Positions 52,233 to 60,997 of a DNA stretch of 64,000 nt are shown here, one piece after another. The stretch is taken from the NCBI GenBank assembly GCA_027311065.1, contig DAICZP010000117.1:45923-109922 (forward strand). The letters are read 5' to 3'. Origin of the DNA: Thiomonas sp. Its GTDB lineage: Bacteria; Pseudomonadota; Gammaproteobacteria; Burkholderiales; Burkholderiaceae_C. The stretch's first letter is position 1, and every line of letters begins with the position of its first letter. Both the position numbers and the translations under genes were made by a program. The notes beneath the pieces are model-generated. The model was given only the letters and a program-made list of their open reading frames with translations, did no database searches and was not told the DNA's origin.

Positions 52233-52292
52233 TCCTAAAATCCTCCAAGATTGGTCAATGACGAGGCGTCGAGGTGCTGCACTCCTGGCGTC

Positions 52293-52308
52293 TGCAATTC
52301 GCGTGCCA
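52293..52308 (-). promoter_or_regulatory. Candidate sigma-54 promoter for urtABCDE
   Basis: Minus-strand TGGCACG-CGAA-TTGCA: full match to the -24/-12 consensus, about 60 bp upstream of urtA ATG. Confidence 0.82.
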
Positions 52309-52339
52309 TGTGCTGCACCGCGACAACACCATCACGCAC

Positions 52340-52374
52340 GCACCGGACATGGACGTGATGAACCATGTCGGTGC
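52340..52374. promoter_or_regulatory. Long inverted repeat between divergent urt and ure promoters; candidate activator site
   Basis: GCACCGGACATGG-acgtgatgaa-CCATGTCGGTGC; arms with GCACC/GGTGC ends as in NtrC half-sites, but spacing is non-canonical. Confidence 0.45.
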
Positions 52375-52424
52375 ATGGGCATGGCCGCGTGCCGCACTGC
52401 GGTGCGCGTCCATGCCCGATTCGC

Positions 52425-52440
52425 GGGCATGGTTCTTGCG
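52425..52440 (+). promoter_or_regulatory. Candidate sigma-54 promoter for ureABCEFG
   Basis: GGGCATG-GTTC-TTGCG with exact GG-N10-GC spacing, about 49 bp upstream of ureA ATG. Confidence 0.65.
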
Positions 52441-52488
52441 AAAATGGACGCGTCACAGCACCGTTGCATGACCGCACAGGACCGCACC

Positions 52489-52791
52489 ATGGATCTTTCG
52501 CCCCGCGATATCGACAAGTTGCTCATCTTCACCGCCGGCCTGCTCGCAGAGCGGCGTCGCGCGCGCGGTCTCAAACTCAATATTCCCGAGGCTATTGCCT
52601 ATATCAGCGCCGCGGTGCTCGAGGGCGCACGCGACGGGCGCAGCGTGGCGGAGTTGATGCATTTCGGGCAGACCCTGCTGACGCGCGATGACGTCATGGA
52701 GGGCGTCGCCGAACTGGTTCCTGACATCCAGGTCGAGGCAACCTTTCCGGACGGCACCAAATTGGTCACTGTCCACCATCCCATCCCATGA
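52489..52791 (+). CDS. ureA: Urease subunit gamma
   Basis: [57 protein letters not shown]. Confidence 0.97.
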   Translation: MDLSPRDIDKLLIFTAGLLAERRRARGLKLNIPEAIAYISAAVLEGARDGRSVAELMHFGQTLLTRDDVMEGVAELVPDIQVEATFPDGTKLVTVHHPIP

Positions 52792-53111
52792 CGCAGGAGC
52801 TGCCAATGACCCCCGGAGAAATTCTTGTCGCACCCGACGATCTGGTCCTCAACCCGGGGCGCCCGGTGCGTACCCTGCTGGTCGAGAATGCCGGGGATCG
52901 CCCGATTCAAGTCGGCTCGCACTACCACTTCGCGGAGACCAACGCCGCCCTGCGCTTCGATCGGGCCGCTGCCCGCGGTATGCGCCTGAACATTGCCTCC
53001 GGCACGGCCGTGCGCTTCGAGCCAGGCCAGCAACGCACCGTCGAGCTCGTCGCCTACGCGGGCGCGCGCCGGGTGGTCGGATTCCAGGGTCAGATCATGG
53101 GAGCGCTGTAA
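52788..53111 (+). CDS. ureB: Urease subunit beta
   Basis: [45 protein letters not shown]; may start at 52806. Confidence 0.96.
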   Translation: MTQELPMTPGEILVAPDDLVLNPGRPVRTLLVENAGDRPIQVGSHYHFAETNAALRFDRAAARGMRLNIASGTAVRFEPGQQRTVELVAYAGARRVVGFQGQIMGAL

Positions 53112-54853
53112 TGGCAACGCTGTCGCGCCGCGCGTACGCGGACATGTTCGGCCCCACGGTAGGCGACCGTGTTCGATTGGCCGACACCGATCTGCTCATC
53201 GAGGTCGAGGATGACTACACCTTGCGTGCCGGCGGTTACGGCGAGGAGGTCAAGTTCGGGGGCGGAAAAACCATCCGTGACGGCATGGGCCAGAGTCAGC
53301 ACACCCGTGCCGAGGGCGCCATGGATCTCGTCATCACGAATGCGCTCATTGTCGATCACTGGGGCATCGTCAAGGCCGACATCGGCATTCGCGGGCAACG
53401 CATCGCGGCCATTGGCAAAGCGGGAAATCCCGACATCCAGCCGGGTGTCGACATCATCATTGGACCCGGCACCGAAATTCTCGCGGGCGAAGGCATGATC
53501 GTGACGGCCGGCGGCATCGATACCCATATTCACTGGATCTGCCCGCAGCAGATCGACGAGGCGCTCGCCAGCGGCATCACGACCATGCTTGGTGGCGGAA
53601 CCGGCCCCGCCACCGGAACCAACGCCACGACGTGCACCCCCGGGCCGGAGAACCTCGCACGCATGCTTCAGGCAGCCGATGCCTTCCCGATGAATCTCGG
53701 CTTTTTCGGCAAGGGCAACGCCAGTCGGCCCGAAGCACTGCGCGAACAGGTCGACGCTGGCGCGATCGGCTTGAAGCTGCACGAGGATTGGGGCACGACC
53801 CCCGCCGCCATCGATTGCTGCCTCGACGTCGCCGATGACACCGACATCCAGGTCGCCATCCATACCGACACCCTCAACGAGTCAGGGTTCGTCGAGGACA
53901 CCATCGCGGCGTTCAAGGGGCGCACCATCCACACCTTCCACACCGAAGGCGCGGGTGGTGGCCACGCCCCCGACATCCTGCGCGTGCTGGGCGAATCGAA
54001 TGTCCTTCCGTCGTCCACCAACCCGACACGCCCCTACACGGTCAACACCATCGACGAGCATCTGGACATGCTGATGGTTTGCCATCACCTCGACGCCAAC
54101 ATTGCCGAGGATCTCGCGTTCGCGGAAAGTCGCATCCGGCGTGAAACCATCGCCGCGGAAGACATCCTGCATGACCTCGGGGCGATCAGCATCATGTCGA
54201 GCGACAGCCAGGCCATGGGGCGCGTCGGCGAGGTGATTCTGCGTACCTGGCAAACCGCACACAAAATGAAGCAGCAGCGGGGATGGCTTGCGCCGCCTGA
54301 CGGGTTGCCCGCCTCTGCCGGCGACACACGCAACGACAACTTTCGCGCGCGCCGCTACGTTGCCAAATACACCATCAACCCCGCGCTGACGCACGGCATC
54401 GCCCATGAGGTCGGGTCGATCGAGGTCGGCAAATGGGCCGACCTCGTGTTGTGGCGTCCGGCGTTTTTCGGTGTGCGTCCGAGCATGGTCCTCAAAGGGG
54501 GCTTCATTGCGTCCGCCCTCATGGGTGATGCCAACGCATCGATTCCCACGCCGCAACCGGTCCACACCCGTCCGATGTTCGGCGCGTTCGGCGGTGCGCG
54601 CATCGCCACGTCGCTGACGTTCGTCTCGCGCGACGCGCTGGCGGCTGGCATCGGTGACGCACTTGGATTGGCGAAAAAGCTCGCAGCGGTGCAGGGATGC
54701 CGGACCATTCGCAAGGCCGATCTGGTGCACAACGGCTTGACACCACGTATGGAAGTCGACCCCCAGACCTATGCGGTTCGGGCCGACGGGCAACTGCTGC
54801 GCTGCGCGCCCGCGGCCGTGTTGCCGATGGCGCAACGCTACTTCCTGTTTTGA
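53111..54853 (+). CDS. ureC: Urease subunit alpha
   Basis: [43 protein letters not shown]; ends MAQRYFLF. Confidence 0.98.
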   Translation: MATLSRRAYADMFGPTVGDRVRLADTDLLIEVEDDYTLRAGGYGEEVKFGGGKTIRDGMGQSQHTRAEGAMDLVITNALIVDHWGIVKADIGIRGQRIAAIGKAGNPDIQPGVDIIIGPGTEILAGEGMIVTAGGIDTHIHWICPQQIDEALASGITTMLGGGTGPATGTNATTCTPGPENLARMLQAADAFPMNLGFFGKGNASRPEALREQVDAGAIGLKLHEDWGTTPAAIDCCLDVADDTDIQVAIHTDTLNESGFVEDTIAAFKGRTIHTFHTEGAGGGHAPDILRVLGESNVLPSSTNPTRPYTVNTIDEHLDMLMVCHHLDANIAEDLAFAESRIRRETIAAEDILHDLGAISIMSSDSQAMGRVGEVILRTWQTAHKMKQQRGWLAPPDGLPASAGDTRNDNFRARRYVAKYTINPALTHGIAHEVGSIEVGKWADLVLWRPAFFGVRPSMVLKGGFIASALMGDANASIPTPQPVHTRPMFGAFGGARIATSLTFVSRDALAAGIGDALGLAKKLAAVQGCRTIRKADLVHNGLTPRMEVDPQTYAVRADGQLLRCAPAAVLPMAQRYFLF

Positions 54854-54855
54854 TC

Positions 54856-55350
54856 ATGGACACCCTGCAGGTGAACAAACTGCTCCCCGGTGGGCAGGGT
54901 CTGGCCCCCGCGCTGCTGGCGCGCGCCGCCGCGCTGGTGCTCGACTGGCACGCGCGCAACCGCAGCCGCTTCGCCGCCACCGACAGTGAGGGCAGAGCGC
55001 TTGCCGTCGTTCTGCCGCGCGGGCGCGCGCTGCGTGGTGGCGACGCCCTCGTGGCGGGCGACGGCAGCGTGATTCGTATCGATGCGGCCGCGCAGCCTGT
55101 GCTCCAGGTCCGCGCAGCTGGCATGTTCGCGTTGATGCGTGCCGCCTATCACCTCGGCAACCGTCACGTGGCACTCGAGTTGCAGCCGGCACTGCTGCAA
55201 CTCGAGCCCGATCCGGTCCTCGAAACGATGCTGCGCGCCATGGGCCTCGACGTGCGCAGCGCCGACGCGCCGTTCGAGCCCGAGGCGGGCGCGTATGCCG
55301 TGCACGAAGCGGACCCGTCTCACGCTCACCCGCACTCCCATGGACACTGA
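54856..55350 (+). CDS. ureE: Urease accessory protein UreE
   Basis: AYHLGNRHVALELQPALLQLEPDPVLETMLRAMGLDV; His-rich tail. Confidence 0.95.
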   Translation: MDTLQVNKLLPGGQGLAPALLARAAALVLDWHARNRSRFAATDSEGRALAVVLPRGRALRGGDALVAGDGSVIRIDAAAQPVLQVRAAGMFALMRAAYHLGNRHVALELQPALLQLEPDPVLETMLRAMGLDVRSADAPFEPEAGAYAVHEADPSHAHPHSHGH

Positions 55351-56026
55351 GCGGACGCTGCGGATGATGTGGCTGGCCTCGACCACGCTCCCGGTTGGCG
55401 GATTCAGCTACTCCGAAGGACTGGAAGCTGCCGTGGACGCAGGCCTGGTGCGAGACGAGGCACAGGCGCTTGACTGGTTGCGCGGTCAGTTGACGCTGAC
55501 GCTGGCGCGCAGCGACCTTCCGGTGGTGCTGCGCGCCCATCGGGCATGGTGGGCCAGGGACCTGGAATCACTCCGTGCCGTCCAGGGCTGGATTCTGGCC
55601 ACGCGAGAAAGCAGTGAGCTGCGCCAGCAAACGCTGCAGATGGGTCGGTCGCTCGTTGCCTGGTTGCGCGGCCTGCAACCCGATCACCCCGCGCTACCGC
55701 TGTGTGTCGAATTGCGGCCTGCACCCTGCTGGACCTGCGCATTCGCGCTTGCCGCGCTGGCGTTTGACCTCGACGCCGCGCAGGCGGCGCAGACATTGGC
55801 GTTCTCGTGGCTGGATAGCCAGGTGCAGTCCGCTTTGCGCTGCGTGCCGCTGGGCCAGGGCGCGGGTCAACGCCTGCTCGCCGCGCTCACACCACTGCTG
55901 CCCGCGGCCATTGCGCATGCCACCTCGATCCGTGATCACATGGAGCGCTGGCAAAGTTACTCCCCGATGCTGGCTATTCTGAGCAGCCGCCACGAAACCC
56001 AGTACTCCAGACTCTTCCGATCATGA
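55340..56026 (+). CDS. ureF: Urease accessory protein UreF
   Basis: [30 protein letters not shown]-terminal [14 protein letters not shown]. Confidence 0.95.
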   Translation: MDTERTLRMMWLASTTLPVGGFSYSEGLEAAVDAGLVRDEAQALDWLRGQLTLTLARSDLPVVLRAHRAWWARDLESLRAVQGWILATRESSELRQQTLQMGRSLVAWLRGLQPDHPALPLCVELRPAPCWTCAFALAALAFDLDAAQAAQTLAFSWLDSQVQSALRCVPLGQGAGQRLLAALTPLLPAAIAHATSIRDHMERWQSYSPMLAILSSRHETQYSRLFRS

Positions 56027-56700
56027 CGACCATTCCCTCGAATTCCCCCGCGCTGCACGCGATTCCGGGGCGCACCAAATCCATGCCGCCGCTGCGCGTG
56101 GGCATCGGCGGCCCTGTGGGAAGTGGGAAGACCACGTTGTTGGAGATGCTGTGCAAGGCCATGCGCCACCGCTGGGACCTGGTGGTGGTGACCAACGATA
56201 TCTACACCCGAGAGGATCAGCGTCTGCTCACTGTCGCGGGGGCACTTGAGCCTTCGCGGATCATGGGCGTGGAAACAGGCGGCTGTCCTCACACCGCCAT
56301 CCGCGAGGATGCGTCGATCAATCTGGAGGCCGTCGAGCGGATGCTGGAGGCTTTCCCCGAGGCTGATATTGTGTTCATCGAGTCGGGCGGCGACAACCTC
56401 GCAGCCACATTCAGCCCCGAGCTCTCCGACCTCACCATTTACGTCATCGACGTGGCCGGGGGCGAAAAGATTCCCCGCAAGGGTGGGCCTGGCATCACGC
56501 GCAGCGACTTGCTGGTGATCAACAAGACCGACCTCGCGCCTTATGTTGGTGCCGATCTCGGCGTGATGCGCGCCGATGCGCAGCGCATGCGCGGCCCCCG
56601 CCCGTTTACGACCACCAATCTGAAGACGCTCGAAGGGCTCGATGTCGTCATTGACTTCATCGAGCGCCAGGGTTTGCTGGTGACGGCCCTCCAGCCCTGA
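56023..56700 (+). CDS. ureG: Urease accessory GTPase UreG
   Basis: [77 protein letters not shown]. Confidence 0.98.
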   Translation: MTTIPSNSPALHAIPGRTKSMPPLRVGIGGPVGSGKTTLLEMLCKAMRHRWDLVVVTNDIYTREDQRLLTVAGALEPSRIMGVETGGCPHTAIREDASINLEAVERMLEAFPEADIVFIESGGDNLAATFSPELSDLTIYVIDVAGGEKIPRKGGPGITRSDLLVINKTDLAPYVGADLGVMRADAQRMRGPRPFTTTNLKTLEGLDVVIDFIERQGLLVTALQP

Positions 56701-56735
56701 TACGCAAGCTGGCGTGAGGCTGCCGGGCCGCCTGC

Positions 56736-57479
56736 TCACTGCTGGGAATCGGGATACCAGTGCGGTGGTGGCAGTTCGGCGAATATGCGGCGCACCCCGG
56801 CGCCCCATCGATCAGAGAGGTCACGCCAATAGGTGTCGTGCTCGTCGATGTGAAAGCGCTGGTCGGCGCACAGACGGTCCGTCGGGAGCAGCAGCATGTC
56901 GATCGGAAGCCCGACACTCACGTTGCTGCGGATGGTCGAGTCGAAACTCACCAGTACGCACTTCGTGGCGTCGAGCAAACTGAGCTCTGGCCGGATCACG
57001 CGGTCCAGAATGGGCTTGCCGTACTTGACCTCACCGGTTTGCAGAAACGGCGTTTCCGCGGTCGCCTCGATCGCGTTGCCGGCCGAATAGACCAGGAACA
57101 AGCGCGGCTGCTCGCCGCGGATCTGCCCTCCCAGAAGGAAGCTGGCACTGGCATCGACGCCACTTTCGGCCAGATAAGGTTCGTCGCGGCGGCGCACCGC
57201 GCGCATCGCTTCGCCCAGCAGCAAAGCGACATCGGACATACTTGGCGCCGTTTGCCAATTGTCGATGTCACCCCGACGCAGGGCGCGATGCAGATGTTCG
57301 ACGGCACCCTGGGTGATGCTGAGATTTCCGGCAGAGAGCATGGCGATGACACGCTCTCCGGGTTGTGCGAGAACATGCAGCTTGCGAAAGCGGCCGATGT
57401 TGTCCACACCCGCGTTGGTACGGCTGTCGGCGGCGAAGACGAGTCCCGCGTTGAGCTTGACGGCGCAGCAATAAGTCAT
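56736..57479 (-). CDS. Proteasome-type peptidase, Anbu (BPH)-like
   Basis: MTYCCAVKLNAGLVFAADSRTNAGVDNIGRFRKLHV: N-terminal Thr after Met, Asp at mature position 17, Lys in RFRKL. Confidence 0.9.
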   Translation of the reverse strand: MTYCCAVKLNAGLVFAADSRTNAGVDNIGRFRKLHVLAQPGERVIAMLSAGNLSITQGAVEHLHRALRRGDIDNWQTAPSMSDVALLLGEAMRAVRRRDEPYLAESGVDASASFLLGGQIRGEQPRLFLVYSAGNAIEATAETPFLQTGEVKYGKPILDRVIRPELSLLDATKCVLVSFDSTIRSNVSVGLPIDMLLLPTDRLCADQRFHIDEHDTYWRDLSDRWGAGVRRIFAELPPPHWYPDSQQ

Positions 57480-57578
57480 GATGGAAGCTGAAAAGGACAC
57501 AAGGTTAGCGCAAGCGCCCTGCCCGCCTCCCGGCGGCACGACGTTCAGGCCGGCGCACGAAATAACCCTACAAACAAC

Positions 57579-57600
57579 ATTAGTTCTAATGCGAACTAAT
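57579..57600. promoter_or_regulatory. Candidate MarR operator
   Basis: Perfect 8-bp inverted repeat ATTAGTTC-taatgc-GAACTAAT about 33 bp upstream of the probable GTG start of the MarR gene. Confidence 0.6.
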
Positions 57601-57632
57601 AATTGTGCATCCTTCAACCTTGTCTGGCTCCC

Positions 57633-58091
57633 GTGCCACCTCGTCCTTCATTCTTTCCACTCGTTCGCGAGCTCGTCCGCACCTACCAGGCGTTCGAGCA
57701 TTACTCGGGTTCGCACGTCCAGACCCTCGGCTTGACGCCTGCGCAATTTGACGTCGTTGCCACCCTGGGCAACACCGACGGCATGAACCCCAAGCAGCTC
57801 GGGGAGAAAACACTGATCACCAAAGGAACACTGACTGGCGTGGTCGACCGGCTGCGCGACAAGGGCCTGGTGCAGCGCTTGCCGGACCCACGCGATGGAC
57901 GGGCGCAAATCGTCCGTCTCACCCTCGATGGACAAGCCTTGTTCGAACAGGTATTTCCTGCCCATGGCGCCCACATCGCCCGGGTGTTCGATCAAATTCC
58001 CGCGGAGCAGCAGGAGCGGACCCGTGCATTGCTCGCGGCGCTGCGCGCAGCCTTTACGTCCGCCTCACACTGCGAGACAGACACACCATGA
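57633..58091 (+). CDS. MarR-family transcriptional regulator
   Basis: LGLTPAQFDVVATLGNTDGMNPKQLGEKTLITKGTLTGVVDRLRDKGLVQRLPDPRDGRAQIVRLT; probable GTG start (upstream TTG at 57603 possible). Confidence 0.9.
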   Translation: MPPRPSFFPLVRELVRTYQAFEHYSGSHVQTLGLTPAQFDVVATLGNTDGMNPKQLGEKTLITKGTLTGVVDRLRDKGLVQRLPDPRDGRAQIVRLTLDGQALFEQVFPAHGAHIARVFDQIPAEQQERTRALLAALRAAFTSASHCETDTP

Positions 58092-58633
58092 ACCGCACTC
58101 CACGCTACACCACCACCGCCATCGCGTTGCACTGGGTGATCGCCATTCTGATCTTCAGCCTTGTTCCGCTCGGCTTGTACATGACAGGCCTGCCGCTTTC
58201 GGTACTCAAGATCCGACTGTTCGCCTGGCACAAGTGGCTGGGTCTGACCGTGCTGGCACTGGCGCTGGTGCGCCTGGCATGGCGCGCCGGGCACGCACCG
58301 CCCCCCCTTCCAGGGACCATTCCCGCATGGCAACGTGCCATCGCCACCGGCCTGCACCACCTCCTCTACCTGCTCATGTTCATCATTCCGCTCACCGGCT
58401 GGGCGACGAGCTCCGCCGCCGGTGTTCAGGTGGTGTGGTGGGGCGTGCTGCCGCTGCCGAATCTGCTGGCGAAAAACGAAGCCCTCGCCCACATCCTGGG
58501 GAATGTGCATTCCCTGCTCAATGACGGGCTCATCGCCCTGGTGGCGCTGCACGTCGCCGCCGCGCTCAAGCACCACGTCATCGACCGTGACGGTGTGCTG
58601 GCGCGCATGCTTCCCTTCCTTCATCAGGAGTGA
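58088..58633 (+). CDS. Cytochrome b561-family protein
   Basis: YTTTAIALHWVIAILIFSLVPLGLYM; KWLGLTVLALALVRLAWR; ALHVAAALKHHVIDRDGVLARMLP. Confidence 0.94.
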   Translation: MNRTPRYTTTAIALHWVIAILIFSLVPLGLYMTGLPLSVLKIRLFAWHKWLGLTVLALALVRLAWRAGHAPPPLPGTIPAWQRAIATGLHHLLYLLMFIIPLTGWATSSAAGVQVVWWGVLPLPNLLAKNEALAHILGNVHSLLNDGLIALVALHVAAALKHHVIDRDGVLARMLPFLHQE

Positions 58634-58638
58634 TTCTC

Positions 58639-59202
58639 ATGACCCCCGCGTTTCGCTTCGCTTTCATCGCCGCCTCGCTGCTGTCGTTTGCTGGCGCCGT
58701 ATCGGCTGCGCCCGCCTACACCACCACCCACGGCGACGTGACCTTCTCGGCCACCCAGATGGGTGTCGTGATGAAAGGCCATTTCGCCAGGGCGCAGGTG
58801 CAAGGCAGTTTCAATCCTGCCGATCTGGCGCACAGCCACATCAGCGTTGCCGTCGACACCGCCAGCATCGACGCTGGCGGCAAGGATACCGACGATCTGC
58901 TCAAGGGCACCGAATGGCTCGACGCGACGCACTTCACCCAGGCCGTGTTCGCCTCCGATGCGTTCCAGGCCGCGGGACCGGGTCATTACCGGGTCAGCGG
59001 ACGCTTCACGCTCAAGGGCCATACACACCCGATGACGGTGGTCGCGTCCACGCGTCGCGACGCCCTCGGCATGCACCTCGACGCGGATTTCAGCCTCGAT
59101 CGCACCACCTGGGGCCTCGGAACCGGAAGTTGGGCCGATCCCAGCGTGGTCGCCGCCACACTGCCCGTGCACGTCGATCTTCTGCTCGCCCCCGCGCGTT
59201 GA
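58639..59202 (+). CDS. YceI-family protein (copy 1)
   Basis: Signal peptide; THGDVTFSATQMGVVMKGHFARAQVQGSFNPADLAHSHISVAVDTASIDAG; RFTLKGHTHPM. Confidence 0.92.
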   Translation: MTPAFRFAFIAASLLSFAGAVSAAPAYTTTHGDVTFSATQMGVVMKGHFARAQVQGSFNPADLAHSHISVAVDTASIDAGGKDTDDLLKGTEWLDATHFTQAVFASDAFQAAGPGHYRVSGRFTLKGHTHPMTVVASTRRDALGMHLDADFSLDRTTWGLGTGSWADPSVVAATLPVHVDLLLAPAR

Positions 59203-59267
59203 CAGATCGCCGGGGACTTCCCCGACACGTGTCTCATCATCCTCGCAACCTTTACACAGGACCCATC

Positions 59268-59921
59268 GTGAAACGCAACACTCCAATCGTTTCCACCGCC
59301 GCCACCTTGCTCGCTGTGGCCTTGCTCGCCGCCCCCACGTACGCAGCCGATGCTGCCGCGACGCCGTCTTACGCCGTGATGCACGACGATGCCACCGGCA
59401 CTTATGTCGTGGACCCTGACCACTCAAGCTTGAGCTGGGTCATCGGCCACGCCGGCATCGTCCCGGTCGCGGGCGTGTTCAGGAAGGTCACCGGAACATT
59501 CACCTTTGATCCGGTCAATGCGGCTGCCGACAAGGCGGATATCAGCGTCGCGGCCGATTCCATCGACAGTTTTATGGCGCAACGCAACGAACACCTCAAA
59601 GACGCCAGCTTCTTCGACGCCGCCAAATATCCGGATATCCATTTCGTCAGCACCCGCTACGTGCCAGAGGGCAAGGACGCCGGCAAACTCTACGGCAATA
59701 TCACCCTGCGCGGCGTGACCAAACCGGCGGTGTTCAACGTGACGCTGGAAGGCGCTGGCAAGGTCGGTTACCTACCCAAGCCCTGGGGCGGCTTCCTGGG
59801 CGGCTTCGTTGCCACCACCACCGTCAACCGGATGGATTTCGGCATCACCGCCTTCGCCGCTGGCCTGAGCCACACCGTCGACATCACCGTACGCATCGAA
59901 GGCGTGCGCCAGGGTTCCTGA
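59268..59921 (+). CDS. YceI-family protein (copy 2), probable GTG start
   Basis: Signal peptide; YVVDPDHSSLSWVIGHAGIVPVAGVFRKVTGTFTFDPVNAAADKADISVAADSIDS; ITLRGVTKPAVFNVTL. Confidence 0.93.
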   Translation: MKRNTPIVSTAATLLAVALLAAPTYAADAAATPSYAVMHDDATGTYVVDPDHSSLSWVIGHAGIVPVAGVFRKVTGTFTFDPVNAAADKADISVAADSIDSFMAQRNEHLKDASFFDAAKYPDIHFVSTRYVPEGKDAGKLYGNITLRGVTKPAVFNVTLEGAGKVGYLPKPWGGFLGGFVATTTVNRMDFGITAFAAGLSHTVDITVRIEGVRQGS

Positions 59922-59965
59922 GCGAAACGGCGCAAGGTCGGGGCATCACCTCGACCATCCCGGAC

Positions 59966-60724
59966 TCACAGCGCCGCTGCCGGTTCGCCGCGGATGCGCC
60001 GGCGGGCGCGCTCGAGGCGCGTCGCCTCGCGGGCACTCTCACCCATCGTGCTGCGCACGAACAGGATATGACGGTGCGCCGCCGACGCAGCGCGCGCTGG
60101 CGCGCGCGCCACCACCTCTTGCCAGATCGCGCGGTGCTGGGCACGCAGGCTGGACCATTGATCCGCCTTTTCGTGCAAGTATTCAAGGTTGCGCGCGACA
60201 TGCCCGTGCACCAGGCGGTGCAAGCTGGCGCTCAAATGTGCAATCAGCACATTGTGCGAGGCTTCGGCAATGGCCTGGTGAAACGCGACATCTGAAGCGA
60301 TACAAGCGTTCAGGTCATCGCAAGCGTACGCGTGCTCGAGGGTTTCGAACGCCGCATTGATTTGCGCAAGATCGACATCGTTGGCGCGCTCCGCGGCCAG
60401 ACGTGCCGCTTCGCCTTCCAGCATGTGGCGAAACTCCAGCAAGTCATGCTGAAGATCGGGGTTGTCGGACAACATCTCGCGCCACGGATCGACAAAGCTC
60501 GCCTGCAGCCGATCGGTCACAACGGTGCCACCGCCCTGACGCTTGCGCACAAGACCTTTCGCTTCCAGCTTCTGCAGCGCTTCGCGCAAGGATGGCCGTG
60601 ACACCCCCAGGGTTCCGGCGAGGTCACGCTCGGACGGCAGGCGCTCTCCCGCACGCAACGAACCTTCCAGGATGCGGCTTTCCAGGTCAGCGGCTACCGT
60701 ATCGGACAGACGTACGACATCCAT
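59966..60724 (-). CDS. GntR/FadR-family regulator, LldR/PdhR-like
   Basis: LSDTVAADLESRILEGSLRAGERLPSERDLAGTLGVSRPSLREALQKLEAKGLVRKRQGGGTVV; FCD domain; divergent from lactate genes. Confidence 0.93.
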   Translation of the reverse strand: MDVVRLSDTVAADLESRILEGSLRAGERLPSERDLAGTLGVSRPSLREALQKLEAKGLVRKRQGGGTVVTDRLQASFVDPWREMLSDNPDLQHDLLEFRHMLEGEAARLAAERANDVDLAQINAAFETLEHAYACDDLNACIASDVAFHQAIAEASHNVLIAHLSASLHRLVHGHVARNLEYLHEKADQWSSLRAQHRAIWQEVVARAPARAASAAHRHILFVRSTMGESAREATRLERARRRIRGEPAAAL

Positions 60725-60733
60725 CTTTGGCTC

Positions 60734-60748
60734 CAGTGGTCAGACCAC
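60734..60748. promoter_or_regulatory. Candidate LldR operator O1
   Basis: Perfect 15-bp palindrome AGTGGTC-A-GACCACT (TGGTnnnACCA core), 10 bp upstream of the regulator start. Confidence 0.75.
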
Positions 60749-60845
60749 TTTGATTTTGCCACGAGATCAAACAAGAATCCAGAAGGGATCTGATGTGATT
60801 CGGCCCTATTGACGACAAGTATTCCTTGGTTTCTAATCGCTGAAT

Positions 60846-60858
60846 GTGGTCTTACCAC
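60846..60858. promoter_or_regulatory. Candidate LldR operator O2
   Basis: GTGGT-CTT-ACCAC, same TGGTnnnACCA core, in the promoter region of the permease gene. Confidence 0.7.
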
Positions 60859-60997
60859 TTATCCATATGGCAAACCACATGTTTGTTCTTTGCCGCTAGA
60901 AATCGTTAAAACCCCGCTGCGACGCGCCCGACCCAAACAGCGCGCGACGGCGGCCCCCTCTTGGGTGTCCCCGCGACGCCCATTGAAAGGAGACTCA

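Noticed and set aside
52385-52410. CGCAC-TGCG-GTGCG dyad as an NtrC site
   Set aside because: Half-site separation (4 bp) is too short for the usual GCACC-N5-GGTGC geometry; treated as coincidental GC dyad.
60780-60997. Possible riboswitch or leader RNA upstream of the lactate permease
   Set aside because: The region is explained by LldR-type operators; no recognisable riboswitch core was seen.
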